Positions 10,870 to 20,160 are shown, counted from the first letter of the stretch. The stretch: DNA of 64,000 nt from Giesbergeria sp. (GCA_023150295.1 JAKLLE010000011.1:1-64000), one strand, 5' to 3'. The notes: generated by a model from the sequence alone, not told the origin. Made by a program: numbers and translations.

Positions 10870-11103
10870 ATGACCAGGGACGAGGCATTGATCGCTGCGT
10901 TCGCCGACGAGCTTCGCTCCCGGCGTGCTGCGCTGCGTCTGTCCCAGGAGGAGTTGGCCCACCGTGCGGGTGTCAATCGGACATACATCGCCAAGTTGGA
11001 GCTGGCACGCAACCAGCCTACATTGACTGTGTTGCTGCGCGTGGCTGAGGCGTTGGAGGTGCCGCTTCCAGAGTTGATTGCTGGGGCTCTTGGTCGGCGG
11101 TAG
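10870..11103 (+). CDS. XRE-family helix-turn-helix regulator
   Basis: LRSRRAALRLSQEELAHRAGVNRTYIAKLELARNQPTLTVLLRVAEAL. Confidence 0.88.
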   Translation: MTRDEALIAAFADELRSRRAALRLSQEELAHRAGVNRTYIAKLELARNQPTLTVLLRVAEALEVPLPELIAGALGRR

Positions 11104-11329
11104 TGGCGTGCTTCCGCCCAGGTGTGACCTGCCTGCTGGTTGATGCCAGCTACAGAGTGGAGAGAGCCGCATACGCCATCTCCGAGGTCGATCGAGTCTG
11201 TTCCCCTTACTGCCTTACCCGGCGCCCCGCCCGGCAGCCCCGAGTTTCGGGTGGGAGCGTTTCATGATCTGCCCTGCGTGATTTGAGGCCGTTGGTCACT
11301 GTTTCGCGAGCTTGTTCTCCCTATGCCCC

Positions 11330-11381
11330 AGCCCCCGCCCGCCCCGCCGTCCCCGTAGGGGACGGGCGGGCGGGGGCGGGT
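11330..11381. repeat. GC-rich inverted repeat 1 (CCCC-GTA-GGGG apex)
   Basis: GCCCCCGCCCGCCCCGCCGTCCCC GTA GGGGACGGGCGGGCGGGGGCGGGT. Confidence 0.7.
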
Positions 11382-11689
11382 ATGTGGTGGCGGGACATGG
11401 TTTCCGAGGGGGCGCGGCACGAGCCGTCACGCTGGTCTGATGCCACTGGATTCATTGAGGTCAGAGTGGTACTTACGCGCGTTTCGTGGGGGCTGTGACT
11501 ATGGGGGTAGCGGGCAGGTTCTTCGTGCAGCTCTTTGGTACCACTCTGTACGACTTCGGTGCCATCATGCGCTGGTGGCTCGCCGTTTGCTCAGGCTCCA
11601 GTTCTGCGTTTGGGTATCTGCTGCCGTCACTCGCCCGGGGATTCCTGTCCCGGGTTTATCCGTTTGCGCGTTACCCAGTAGCTTCCACC

Positions 11690-11750
11690 CCAGCCCGACT
11701 CCCCCCCGCCCCCCCTTTCAGGGGGGAGCGGGCGGGGGGGAGTTGGGGCG
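11690..11750. repeat. GC-rich inverted repeat 2
   Basis: CCCCAGCCCGACTCCCCCCCGCCCCCCCTTTCAGGGGGGAGCGGGCGGGGGGGAGTTGGGG. Confidence 0.65.
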
Positions 11751-11862
11751 GTGGAGATTTGGATGTGCCCTGATGCCCGTTCCGAGATTCGGCTAGAGGT
11801 AGTCGATGATGTTTGATGGCTGCAGTTTGGGTTAGCGACTTCCCCGGGATGTAATTGGATTT

Positions 11863-11915
11863 CGACTGCCCACCCCGCCCGGCCCCGTAGGGGCATGGGG
11901 GCGGGTGGGCAGTCG
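11863..11915. repeat. GC-rich inverted repeat 3 (CCCC-GTA-GGGG apex)
   Basis: CGACTGCCCACCCCGCCCGGCCCCGTAGGGGCATGGGGGCGGGTGGGCAGTCG. Confidence 0.7.
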
Positions 11916-11964
11916 CTGATCGGCCATCAACAACTCACTCCAGAGCTTTCAGAGACAGCAATGG

Positions 11965-13104
11965 TCAGCGCAGAAAGCCCAGTTGGAACACCATGGGTCT
12001 CAGTTTGTCTGTCAGCGCCTGGTAGGCCTGCTCAAAGGGAGCGAAGTTCACCGGGGCAGTGTCGCCGCCTTCGCTGCGAGCCTTGAGCGCGTTGCGGATC
12101 TGGTACCAGCCCACGTCAGGGCGGTTGAGTTTGTATTCGTCGCGCACGGTGCGCACGTCGGTGTGGGCAAAGTATGCCTGCCATAGCGTCCGCCCGGCAT
12201 CGAGCACAGCCTGGGCTTCGGACGTCAGGGTTTTATCGGCCAGGTACTGCACCATGAAGTCGGACTCGAAGCGGTCGGGAGCGCCCACCTCGGTTTCGGT
12301 GAAGGGGATGAAGTGGTTGACCAGTGACCACTGCTTGCCGTTCCACTCGAGGCCATTGGCGCCTGCTGTGAGGTTGCTGCCGTTGAACAGCATCCACATT
12401 AGGCAGTCCGTCCGGAATTCAGCCGTCAGGTCGCCGATCGGTTGGAGAAATTGGTCACGGTCGTTTATCCAGGTGGGTTTGACGACGCGCCGCATCGTGA
12501 AAATTACTGCCGCCTGCCACAAGTTTTCCGCCGTGATGTAAGCGCCACCGCCGTTGCCACCTGTGTAAATGGAGGATGTGATGAGAGTTTCTTGTCCTGC
12601 ATGCTGGAGGTCGTTGTTGCTCGCGTACAGGTAGCCCACCATTGCGTCGCACGATCGCTTTAGTCGCGGGTTGCCAGATACTTTGACAGCGTTCGCAAGT
12701 GGCAAAGCGAGCTCCATATTTGGTTCTGGTTTTTCCATCCACACATTAAGGTATGTGCTGGTGGGCAAGTTGTAGAACCTCTTCGCACCGATCTGCTGTG
12801 CCTTCTTATCCAGCACCTCGACGGCAATTTCTGTGATCGGTATTTTTCTTTCTGAACCTTGGTTGGTTTTCCATATCAGAAAGCCAATCGGGAAGTCGCC
12901 TTTGAGCCCGTCAAATGCCTTGCTATGAACGATGAAGCCACCCAGGTAGGCCGCATGCCAGTCTGTGCGAAACTTTGCAAAATTGGGGGCATTCACGTAC
13001 TTAAGCTTGCTGAACATCGCTAACGTTGCTGTGGGCAACTCCGTGGAAATGCGCGCTAAAAACTGGACGAACAGCTCTTTGCTGGCATAGCCCATGTTGG
13101 CCAT
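11965..13104 (-). pseudogene. Probable C-terminal part of an N6-adenine DNA methyltransferase-like protein
   Basis: GYASKELFVQFLARISTELPTATLAMFSKLKYVNAPNFAKF...FPIGFLIWKT resembles the post-motif-IV half of such proteins. No NPPY motif upstream in frame. Confidence 0.5.
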
Positions 13105-13111
13105 GCACGTG

Positions 13112-13726
13112 TTAACACGGGTCTGCTCTACGCTTTTTTTGTTCTGATTGCCTTTGCCATACCTCAGCGCCTACGCGGTGCAGTCCCGTGATGATGATGT
13201 CGGTCGACGCCACCCATACCGGCGCGTCACTGCTGCGTTCGCACAGATAGGTACTCCATCCAGACTCATTGCCCACTAGGTCGGGCCTGCCAATTCGGTA
13301 GTCGTCGCAAACCCAGCGGATAACGCTTGTCCAGTACTCATACGCCTTCGCTGCCATTGCTCGGTGGCGAACGGCCACAGCCTCAAGTTGATCCTGTTGG
13401 GCTTGCGGGATCAAGTCGCAGGCGTTGGGATTGCGAGTTAACAATTCGGGGGGGAGTTGTACGTGCTCGTCAACAAACACTCGCACATCAACCTGGTAGA
13501 TGTTGTACTCCAGCGGGTTGCCACCAACCTGCCATGAGGATAGGCGTCCAACGGGGTCGTCGACAGTGCGGTCTCTCTCGATCTTCTCTGCACTGGGCAA
13601 CCGTAGTTCGATTGCTGCACCGTCCATTTGCCATGTGTGCGTAGCACCGAGTAAGGAGGGCGCAACGGCGAAAGCCCGCAAAACAAAGCGGTTCCATGAT
13701 TGCAAATGCATTGGCTGAGTGCTCAT
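13112..13726 (-). CDS. Hypothetical protein upstream of and nearly fused to the methyltransferase fragment
   Basis: 204-aa ORF with plausible composition; ends 8 bp upstream of the next ORF's first ATG, within a poly-A region. Confidence 0.5.
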   Translation of the reverse strand: MSTQPMHLQSWNRFVLRAFAVAPSLLGATHTWQMDGAAIELRLPSAEKIERDRTVDDPVGRLSSWQVGGNPLEYNIYQVDVRVFVDEHVQLPPELLTRNPNACDLIPQAQQDQLEAVAVRHRAMAAKAYEYWTSVIRWVCDDYRIGRPDLVGNESGWSTYLCERSSDAPVWVASTDIIITGLHRVGAEVWQRQSEQKKRRADPC

Positions 13727-13740
13727 GTCGAGAATTGTGA

Positions 13741-13943
<203 letters not shown>

Positions 13944-13999
13944 TCCGCCAGCACAGATTTGCAGAAACTCTGAAAATTCGTGCTAGAATGCGAGGCTTA

Positions 14000-14076
14000 G
14001 CGGCTGTAGCTCAGCTGGATAGAGTACTTGGCTACGAACCAAGGGGTCGTGGGTTCGATTCCTGCCAGCCGCACCA
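14000..14076 (+). tRNA. tRNA-Arg (ACG)
   Basis: GCGGCTG...CAGCCGC acceptor, anticodon arm CTTGG-CTACGAA-CCAAG, encoded CCA. Confidence 0.97.
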
Positions 14077-14079
14077 TAT

Positions 14080-14111
14080 AAACCCCGTAACTTCAACGAG
14101 TTACGGGGTTT
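14080..14111 (-). terminator. Hairpin terminator at the prophage left end
   Basis: AAACCCCGTAA-CTTCAACGAG-TTACGGGGTTT. Confidence 0.7.
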
Positions 14112-14731
14112 ACCTTTTCCACCAGTGGAATGCCTGGGTAGATTTTGGGTAGGTCAGCTCCTGACTCTCCCCGTACTTCCTTCTCAAGACCCTTGAGGAA
14201 GATCGCTTTCCCGATTCGCGCAATCACCGCCTCACCCCATTCGCGCATGGCCAAGTTGACGGCCAGCGCTACCACACGGCAGTTTGCCGCGTCGTAGCCC
14301 TTGCTGGAATCGATCCGGTCTATGCTTGGCTGAAATGGCGCGGCTCGCTTGCTTGGGTCTGGGCGGTCAAAGCTCAGGGCTATTCCCGTAACTTCGCAGT
14401 AGCCGTTGCAGCGCAGCAGAATTTCTGCAACTTGCGAAGGCGTCATGCTTGCGCCACGTCCAGTTCGGCGCCCGCGATAGGCCATGCCCTGCGCGGTGCG
14501 ATGAAGCCACGACTTTCGGTCGCGCAGCATTCCTTCTACCGTGGTTTCCCAGGCGGTTTGCAGATGACGGCGTGAATACCCTCTGACATAGCGCCCGAGT
14601 ATTTCCTTGGCTTCGGCGAGGTTGCTGGTTTGCGTGCAAAGCCGGATGCGCTCCCCGCGTATCACTTTGTCGATCTTCCAGAACCCATGAGGTTCCAGAT
14701 AGAGCCCAAGAGGTTTCTTCATGTCATCCAT
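14093..14731 (-). CDS. HNH-like protein with an integrase-like N-terminal DNA-binding segment
   Basis: CNGYCEVTGIAL...PSIDRIDSSKGYDAANCRVVALAVNLAMREWG (HNH-like); N-terminus LYLEPHGFWKIDKVIRGERIRLCTQTSNLAEAKE. Confidence 0.65.
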   Translation of the reverse strand: MDDMKKPLGLYLEPHGFWKIDKVIRGERIRLCTQTSNLAEAKEILGRYVRGYSRRHLQTAWETTVEGMLRDRKSWLHRTAQGMAYRGRRTGRGASMTPSQVAEILLRCNGYCEVTGIALSFDRPDPSKRAAPFQPSIDRIDSSKGYDAANCRVVALAVNLAMREWGEAVIARIGKAIFLKGLEKEVRGESGADLPKIYPGIPLVEKVNPVTR

Positions 14732-15881
14732 TCACCACCTCCAATAAGCGGCGCTCTTCTTGCTCCTGGCGCAGTGTGGCCAGCGTCTTGTTCCACTTGC
14801 CCGAGTCGGCTTTGATCTTCTCCAGCGCTGCGTGCAGTTCCACGATTTGGGCCATGCTGTAGTGCTGGGTCATGGTCTTGGTGCTGTGCCACAGCACTTC
14901 GGCCACGGTGCTTTCGGCCACCCCGGCTTCGCGCAGGCGCATGCCTACGGTGTGCCGCAGGTCATGCACATGCAGATCGCCCAAGCCCGCTGCCTTGCGC
15001 GCGTTCTGCCAGGCCGTGTTGTTCATGGTCTGGATTCGGCGGTAGGGCATGGCCGGGGCCTGGTCGGTGTGCTTGACGCGCTCGCGCCGGTACACGAACA
15101 CCCACTCGGGGTGCTGGCCGCGCACCGTCTCGATGATCGACTGCGCCACGCTGTTGCACACGATGATGCGCGAGCGGCGCCCGCCCTTCACATGCTGGCG
15201 GGGCACGTCGAACACTGAGCAGCCCAGCTCGGGCACCCTGATTTCCCATTCCCAGCGCAGGCTGCACACCACGTCGTCACGCACGCCGGTATTGAGCGTG
15301 AACAGCGACATGCGCGCCAGGTGGTCTGGCAGCAGGGGCATCAGCGTGCGCTGTTGGCCCCAACTGATGGGGCGCGGCTCGCGCTGGTGGCCCACCAGGG
15401 GCAGCATGGTGATCTTGGGCGCCTGCTCCAGCCATGTCTTGCCGTCTTCGTCGCGCCAGCTCGTGGCGGCCAGATTGATGATCCGGCGCACCACGCCCAG
15501 GGCGAGGTTGATGGTCTTGTTCTTGCGGCCCTCTGCCTTGCGCGCAGCAACGTAGGGCGCCAGGGCGCCATCGTGGACTTGCGGTAGGGTGAGCTGGCCG
15601 ATGAAGGGCATGATGCTGTCGAGCAGGATGATCTCGGTAGGGAGGCTTTTCTTGTCCTGGTGCGTCGTCACGTAGTGCGCGGCGGCTTGGTCGAAGGTGC
15701 GCTCGGGGCGCATGCCGTGCAGGTGCACGGCGCGCAGCTCGCCCAGGCGCGCTATCAGCCAGCTTTCTGCCTCGCCCGCAGTTGGGAAACCGCGTTGGCG
15801 AAGGCGGGTGCCGAGATACCACTTGTCAACTTGCCAGGTTCCGTCTTTTTCGGGGTAGATGCCCCGGATTTTTTGGCCCAT
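14724..15881 (-). CDS. int: Phage tyrosine-recombinase integrase
   Basis: TLNTGVRDDVVCSLRWEWEI, HVHDLRHTVGMRLREAGV, LWHSTKTMTQHYS. Confidence 0.93.
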   Translation of the reverse strand: MGQKIRGIYPEKDGTWQVDKWYLGTRLRQRGFPTAGEAESWLIARLGELRAVHLHGMRPERTFDQAAAHYVTTHQDKKSLPTEIILLDSIMPFIGQLTLPQVHDGALAPYVAARKAEGRKNKTINLALGVVRRIINLAATSWRDEDGKTWLEQAPKITMLPLVGHQREPRPISWGQQRTLMPLLPDHLARMSLFTLNTGVRDDVVCSLRWEWEIRVPELGCSVFDVPRQHVKGGRRSRIIVCNSVAQSIIETVRGQHPEWVFVYRRERVKHTDQAPAMPYRRIQTMNNTAWQNARKAAGLGDLHVHDLRHTVGMRLREAGVAESTVAEVLWHSTKTMTQHYSMAQIVELHAALEKIKADSGKWNKTLATLRQEQEERRLLEVVNG

Positions 15882-16144
15882 GCGTTCCTTCCTTTCTCTG
15901 TGGGCCATCCGTTCCTGGCCGCATTCTGCGCCTGCCCGTGCTCGCTGTCATTGGCTGCGCTTTGCGGCAGCCCCCCGGCATCGCGTTTGAAGTCGTCGAA
16001 AACCCGGTCGAGGTCGTTCTTGTCGAAGATGAGGCACACGCCCTGCTGGATACCCACCAGGCGGGGGAGCCACAGGGCCTCCCAGGTGCGGCGCTTGACG
16101 CCGACGTAGGCCATGGCTTCTTGTTGCGTGAGGCCGCGTTTCAT
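15755..16144 (-). CDS. Excisionase/AlpA-like DNA-binding protein
   Basis: MKRGLTQQEAMAYVGVKRRTWEALWLPRLVGIQQGVCLIFDKNDLDRVFDDFK; positioned immediately upstream of int. Confidence 0.65.
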   Translation of the reverse strand: MKRGLTQQEAMAYVGVKRRTWEALWLPRLVGIQQGVCLIFDKNDLDRVFDDFKRDAGGLPQSAANDSEHGQAQNAARNGWPTEKGRNAWAKKSGASTPKKTEPGKLTSGISAPAFANAVSQLRARQKAG

Positions 16145-16347
16145 GCCGTGGCCTCCTGCTTGTGCTGCAGCCACAGGAAATGCGGCGGGGTGCCTGCTGC
16201 CTGGTAGTCGGCCCACAGGCCCGCGCCCACGGCGCAGCGCGATGGCCCGCCGGGGTTGAGCCCTGCTGCCCGGCATTGCGGGCACGCGCCGTGGTGGGCC
16301 TGGTAGGCTGTGTCGGCGGTGCGCCAGGGGGTGGGGCGGGTCAGCAT
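16141..16347 (-). CDS. Small phage protein with CPxC motif
   Basis: MLTRPTPWRTADTAYQAHHGACPQCRAAGLNPGG..., 4-bp overlap with xis-like gene. Confidence 0.6.
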   Translation of the reverse strand: MLTRPTPWRTADTAYQAHHGACPQCRAAGLNPGGPSRCAVGAGLWADYQAAGTPPHFLWLQHKQEATA

Positions 16348-16949
16348 TGGGAGTGCTCCACGTCGATACGCCGGAACTCCAGCACCCACACCCACGGGTT
16401 GGCGTCCCAGCTTCCGGGGCCGTTGATCTGCTCCCAGAGCACTGCATACTCGGCTATTGGCCCGCCCTGTTCGTTCCCTGCGCTGTCGAGAATCAGGGAG
16501 CCCGTGTCTGATACCCCTTCGGCTTGTGCGGCAGATATGTCGATGTCCTGCAGGCGCTCCACGCGCACGCTGGTGATTTCGAGCGTGATGCGGCTGGCCC
16601 AGCGGGGCATGTGGATAGCAGGCCGCCAGCGCGCCTCTGCGCATTCGTCGCGCCTCAGCTCGTTCATCGCCTTCAGCCCTGCGGGGTCGGCTTTGTAAAG
16701 GGTCTCGCCATCGTCCGTGAACCGCTGGAACGTCTCCCTCACCCAAAGCCGGTCTCCTCGCTTGCCGTAGGGGCAGCGCATCATCGCGGTGCCTGGCTCG
16801 GCGTGCGCCCATTGCGGCGCATCTCCGAACGGCACGCCGCCGTCCACGCGGCGCGGCTGGGGTTTCACCACCCTTCGCGTCTGCGTCTTCGTGCCTGCCA
16901 GCAGCGCGCACACCATCGGCGCGCTGAAAAGGATTGGTCGTTCTTTCAT
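16341..16949 (-). CDS. ASCH/PUA-like phage protein
   Basis: MKERPILFSAPMVCALLAGTKTQTRRVVKPQP is typical of ASCH-like phage proteins. Confidence 0.75.
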   Translation of the reverse strand: MKERPILFSAPMVCALLAGTKTQTRRVVKPQPRRVDGGVPFGDAPQWAHAEPGTAMMRCPYGKRGDRLWVRETFQRFTDDGETLYKADPAGLKAMNELRRDECAEARWRPAIHMPRWASRITLEITSVRVERLQDIDISAAQAEGVSDTGSLILDSAGNEQGGPIAEYAVLWEQINGPGSWDANPWVWVLEFRRIDVEHSQC

Positions 16950-16956
16950 GGCTCCC

Positions 16957-17472
16957 TCACGCGGCCTGAAGGCCGATGCTGTGTGGCGCCACCCGCATGA
17001 CGGTGCCGCCGCTGGTTTGCGTTTGCGCGATCAGCTTGCGGGCGATGTCGTGAATTTCGCCCGCGCTCAGTTGCTGGATCTGGAATTCGTGCAGATCCAG
17101 CGCGGTGGTGATTGCTTCCAGCTCGTAGTAGTGCAGCGGGGTCTGGCGCCAGGTGCCGGTGGCCAGGGCGCGGGTGCGGACGGCTGCAAGGGCCTGCTGT
17201 GCCGATGTGATGTGCTCGTGCAGGCCGCGCACGATGCCGCGCTGCTCAATGGCCTGCGCGATGTGCATGGCGGTGGCCAGCACGGTGTGCTGGTCTTCGG
17301 TGGCCACGCCTTCGCGCAGGCGGGCAAAGCAGGCGCGGTAGGGGGCCATGGTTTCGGCCACCTCGGCACGGCTGAGGGCGCTGGCGCGTTTGAGGGCCTT
17401 GAATAGTGTGTTCACGCCGCCGGGCTTGAGGTGCTGGCGGGAGCGTGGGGGGGTGTAGCGTGGGAGGGGCAT
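16957..17472 (-). CDS. Hypothetical phage protein
   Basis: 171-aa ORF in leftward operon. Confidence 0.6.
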   Translation of the reverse strand: MPLPRYTPPRSRQHLKPGGVNTLFKALKRASALSRAEVAETMAPYRACFARLREGVATEDQHTVLATAMHIAQAIEQRGIVRGLHEHITSAQQALAAVRTRALATGTWRQTPLHYYELEAITTALDLHEFQIQQLSAGEIHDIARKLIAQTQTSGGTVMRVAPHSIGLQAA

Positions 17473-18062
17473 TACTCGCCCTCCTGCGCTGCGCGGGCGG
17501 CGTCATGCCGAAGGAATGCCGCCAGCACTGAGCTTTTCAGGTCTCGGCGCAGGATGCGGATGCACTCAGGGTCATCTTCGTCTGCTGGCTCTGTTTCGCA
17601 GGCTTCCCGCACAACCAGCCACGCGAATTCTTCTCTCGGCAGCGCATCCCCCTGCGATGCGGGCGAGGGCTGGGGTGCTGTGTAGAGTTTGCTTCCGGCG
17701 GGGATCATGCGCAAAAGCTCGACGTTGTGATGCCCGTGCTCGCCGCAGTCGATGGTGCAGCCGCCGTGGTAAATCATCACCGGCTCCTGCGCCTCCTGCT
17801 GAGGCGCTGAAGTTGGATCACCGGACATCCTGCACTGCAGCATGGCGTCGGCAGCGAGGTAGCACCCGTCTGCCAGTATTCCCAGATCCACTTCGTTATA
17901 GAAATCAAAATTTCTGTCGCTTGACCTAAAACGTTGTTGGAGATTGGCAGCTACTGCAGGAATGGCCGCAGCAGCGAAGTAGTCGCGCAAGGTCATGCCC
18001 CAGCAGCCATGCACGCTCGGAGCGGTTGCTGATGGGAATGCTGGGGGGTTATTCGGCTTCAT
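17472..18062 (-). CDS. Hypothetical phage protein
   Basis: MKPNNPPAFPSATAPSVHGCWGMTLRDYFAAAAIPAV... (common phage N-terminus). Confidence 0.65.
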   Translation of the reverse strand: MKPNNPPAFPSATAPSVHGCWGMTLRDYFAAAAIPAVAANLQQRFRSSDRNFDFYNEVDLGILADGCYLAADAMLQCRMSGDPTSAPQQEAQEPVMIYHGGCTIDCGEHGHHNVELLRMIPAGSKLYTAPQPSPASQGDALPREEFAWLVVREACETEPADEDDPECIRILRRDLKSSVLAAFLRHDAARAAQEGE

Positions 18063-20160
18063 CGATAGCCTCCAGTTCGGTGTAGTCAGCAATCAGGCCC
18101 TTGCCGGTGGGCATGTCTTCGATGTCGAGCATCCAGGCGCGGTCGCCGGTTTTGCTGGTGATGACGGCCTGGGTGCCCTTGGTGGGCAGCAGGTGGCCGC
18201 TGGCGTTCTTGAGGTCGATGCGCACGCGCACTGTCTGGCCGGGTGCGAAGGCGTTGATGCCATCGGCGGCGGCCATGGCCTGCGCGATGGCGGCCTGGGC
18301 CTCGGCGGCGGTGGTCTTGCTCTCGGCCCCGGCCTTGCCTTTGCCCTTGGGCTTGATGGCGGGCTTGGCGGTGTCGGGCTGGGCTGTGGTGCCTGCGCGC
18401 TCGGCGGCTTCGGCCTTCATTTCTTGCTGAGCCTGGGCTTTGATGGCTGCCAGATCGACGCCTGCGATGGGGGCGATGGCTTCGAGTTGCAGGGCTTCGT
18501 TGATGGGCCGGTTGAAATGGGGTTCTGCGTCCGCCGTGGCGGCGACCATGAGCATGGCGAGCATCTGTGTTTTGTGGCCCATTTCTGCGATGCGGCGCGT
18601 TGCCTCGGCAAGGGCGTCGTCGTCAAACATGGGGGGGAGGCTGAAGATGGAGCGCAGGAATTCGTCGCTGGCTTCGCGGGCTTCCGAAAGGATGAAGCGC
18701 TGGGCAACGGCGGGGGGTAGCGTGTCAATGTCCTGCGGGTCGTTCTGCAGGTTGTCTATCACGGCGTTGATGGCTGCGCCGCGCCAGCGCCGTTGGTATT
18801 CGGTCTCCAGCTCCTCGCGCGTGGGCTCGCCGGTCTTGGGTGCTGCCTGGGGCTTGGCGGCTTTGCCGCGCGCTTCCAGCACGGCCCCGGCGGCGCGGGT
18901 GGGCACGGCTTCTACCATGGCGCCGCTGGGGGCTTCGATCAGCACGATCTTGCCCTCGGGCACTTCGTCGCCCAGCAGGGTGCGCAGGGGCTCGGTGTCG
19001 CCCTTGCGTGGCTTGTCGAGCAGGATGTAGCCGGTGGGGGCCACGCCTTCGGTGGGCATGATTTCGCGGGCCTCAGCGCCGGTGATGACTTTGCGCCCGC
19101 GTGCTTTGGCTTGCAGGGTGATGTGGGCGTAGTGCGCGTCTTTCTTGTCGGCAAAGCAGGCGGTGTCGGTGCACACGTCCGCACCCTGTTTGTCCCACAG
19201 CTCGGGGGCGGCTCCGGTGCGTTTGGGGCACTGGGTGCACGCGCCAGCCTTTGGCAGCAGGGCCGCATCGTCCAAGGCAAAGGGGGCCTGGGCGAGGTCG
19301 GTCATGTAGTTGCGGCGGGCGAGGTCTAGCGCGGCGCGGTAGCTCATGGGGCCGTTGTCTGGCCCGCCGGTCAGCACCTTGCGGGTGAATTCCTGCTGCA
19401 GGGCTGGCGTTGGGCGCTGGGCCACCAGCAGGGCCACGCTGCGCTTGAGGATGCCTTGGCGCATGGCCACCAGGGCATCGGCGCACAGGCCGGGCAGGCG
19501 CAGGGCTTCGTACACGTGGGTGCGGCTTTTGCGGATTTCGTCGGCGGCCTGTTCGCGGGTGTAGCCGTGCTCCTCGATGAGGCGCAGGATGCCCATGGCT
19601 TCGTCGAGTGGTGAGAGGTCGGCGCGGTGCAGGTTCTCGACCAGTTGCATGGTGAGCGCGCGGGGTGCGTCGGCGTCTTTGATGAGCACGGGGATGGTGC
19701 GCAGCCCGGCGATGCGCGCTGCGCGCCAGCGGCGCTCGCCCGCAATGATTTCGTGCGTGGCGTGGCGGGTGTCGGCGCTTTCAAAGGTGTCTTGCAGGCG
19801 CTCGGGCGGGAGCTTGCGCACCAGGATGGGCTGCAGGACGCCGTGCAGCTTGATGGTGGCTGCAAGCTCTTGCAGGGCTTCGTCGTTGGCCACGGGGCGG
19901 TTGGTGCGGCTGGGGGCCAGGGCGTCGAGCGGCAGGGTGTTGCCCTCGGTGGGCTCGGTGGTGGTGCCGTGCACTTCGAAGGCGTCCATGGGCAGGTTGA
20001 CGATGTCGTCGCCCACGAGCACCTGATACTGTTTGCCGCCTGGCGTGCGGCCTTGCACGGTGCCTTGCTGCCCGGCCTTGGGGTGCGGCTGGCCTTTGAG
20101 GGTGGTGGCGTCTGGCAGCACGCGCACGGTGCGGCCGATGAGGGGGTCTTTGGTGGCCAT
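18049..20160 (-). CDS. Large ParB/Spo0J-like protein with Cys motif
   Basis: APSRTNRPVANDEALQELAATIKLHGVLQPILVRK, EIIAGERRWRAARIAGLRTIPVLI, HTH region, CTQCPKRTGAAPELWDKQGADVCTDTACFADK. Confidence 0.9.
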   Translation of the reverse strand: MATKDPLIGRTVRVLPDATTLKGQPHPKAGQQGTVQGRTPGGKQYQVLVGDDIVNLPMDAFEVHGTTTEPTEGNTLPLDALAPSRTNRPVANDEALQELAATIKLHGVLQPILVRKLPPERLQDTFESADTRHATHEIIAGERRWRAARIAGLRTIPVLIKDADAPRALTMQLVENLHRADLSPLDEAMGILRLIEEHGYTREQAADEIRKSRTHVYEALRLPGLCADALVAMRQGILKRSVALLVAQRPTPALQQEFTRKVLTGGPDNGPMSYRAALDLARRNYMTDLAQAPFALDDAALLPKAGACTQCPKRTGAAPELWDKQGADVCTDTACFADKKDAHYAHITLQAKARGRKVITGAEAREIMPTEGVAPTGYILLDKPRKGDTEPLRTLLGDEVPEGKIVLIEAPSGAMVEAVPTRAAGAVLEARGKAAKPQAAPKTGEPTREELETEYQRRWRGAAINAVIDNLQNDPQDIDTLPPAVAQRFILSEAREASDEFLRSIFSLPPMFDDDALAEATRRIAEMGHKTQMLAMLMVAATADAEPHFNRPINEALQLEAIAPIAGVDLAAIKAQAQQEMKAEAAERAGTTAQPDTAKPAIKPKGKGKAGAESKTTAAEAQAAIAQAMAAADGINAFAPGQTVRVRIDLKNASGHLLPTKGTQAVITSKTGDRAWMLDIEDMPTGKGLIADYTELEAIDEAE

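Noticed and set aside
11104-11962. Retron-type msr/msd RNA
   Set aside because: The inverted repeats prompted the idea but no reverse transcriptase gene was seen next to the block or anywhere in the window.
16141-16911. 256-aa minus-strand ORF
   Set aside because: Only its last 68 codons look like a real gene (16141-16347); the rest overlaps the ASCH-like gene out of frame.
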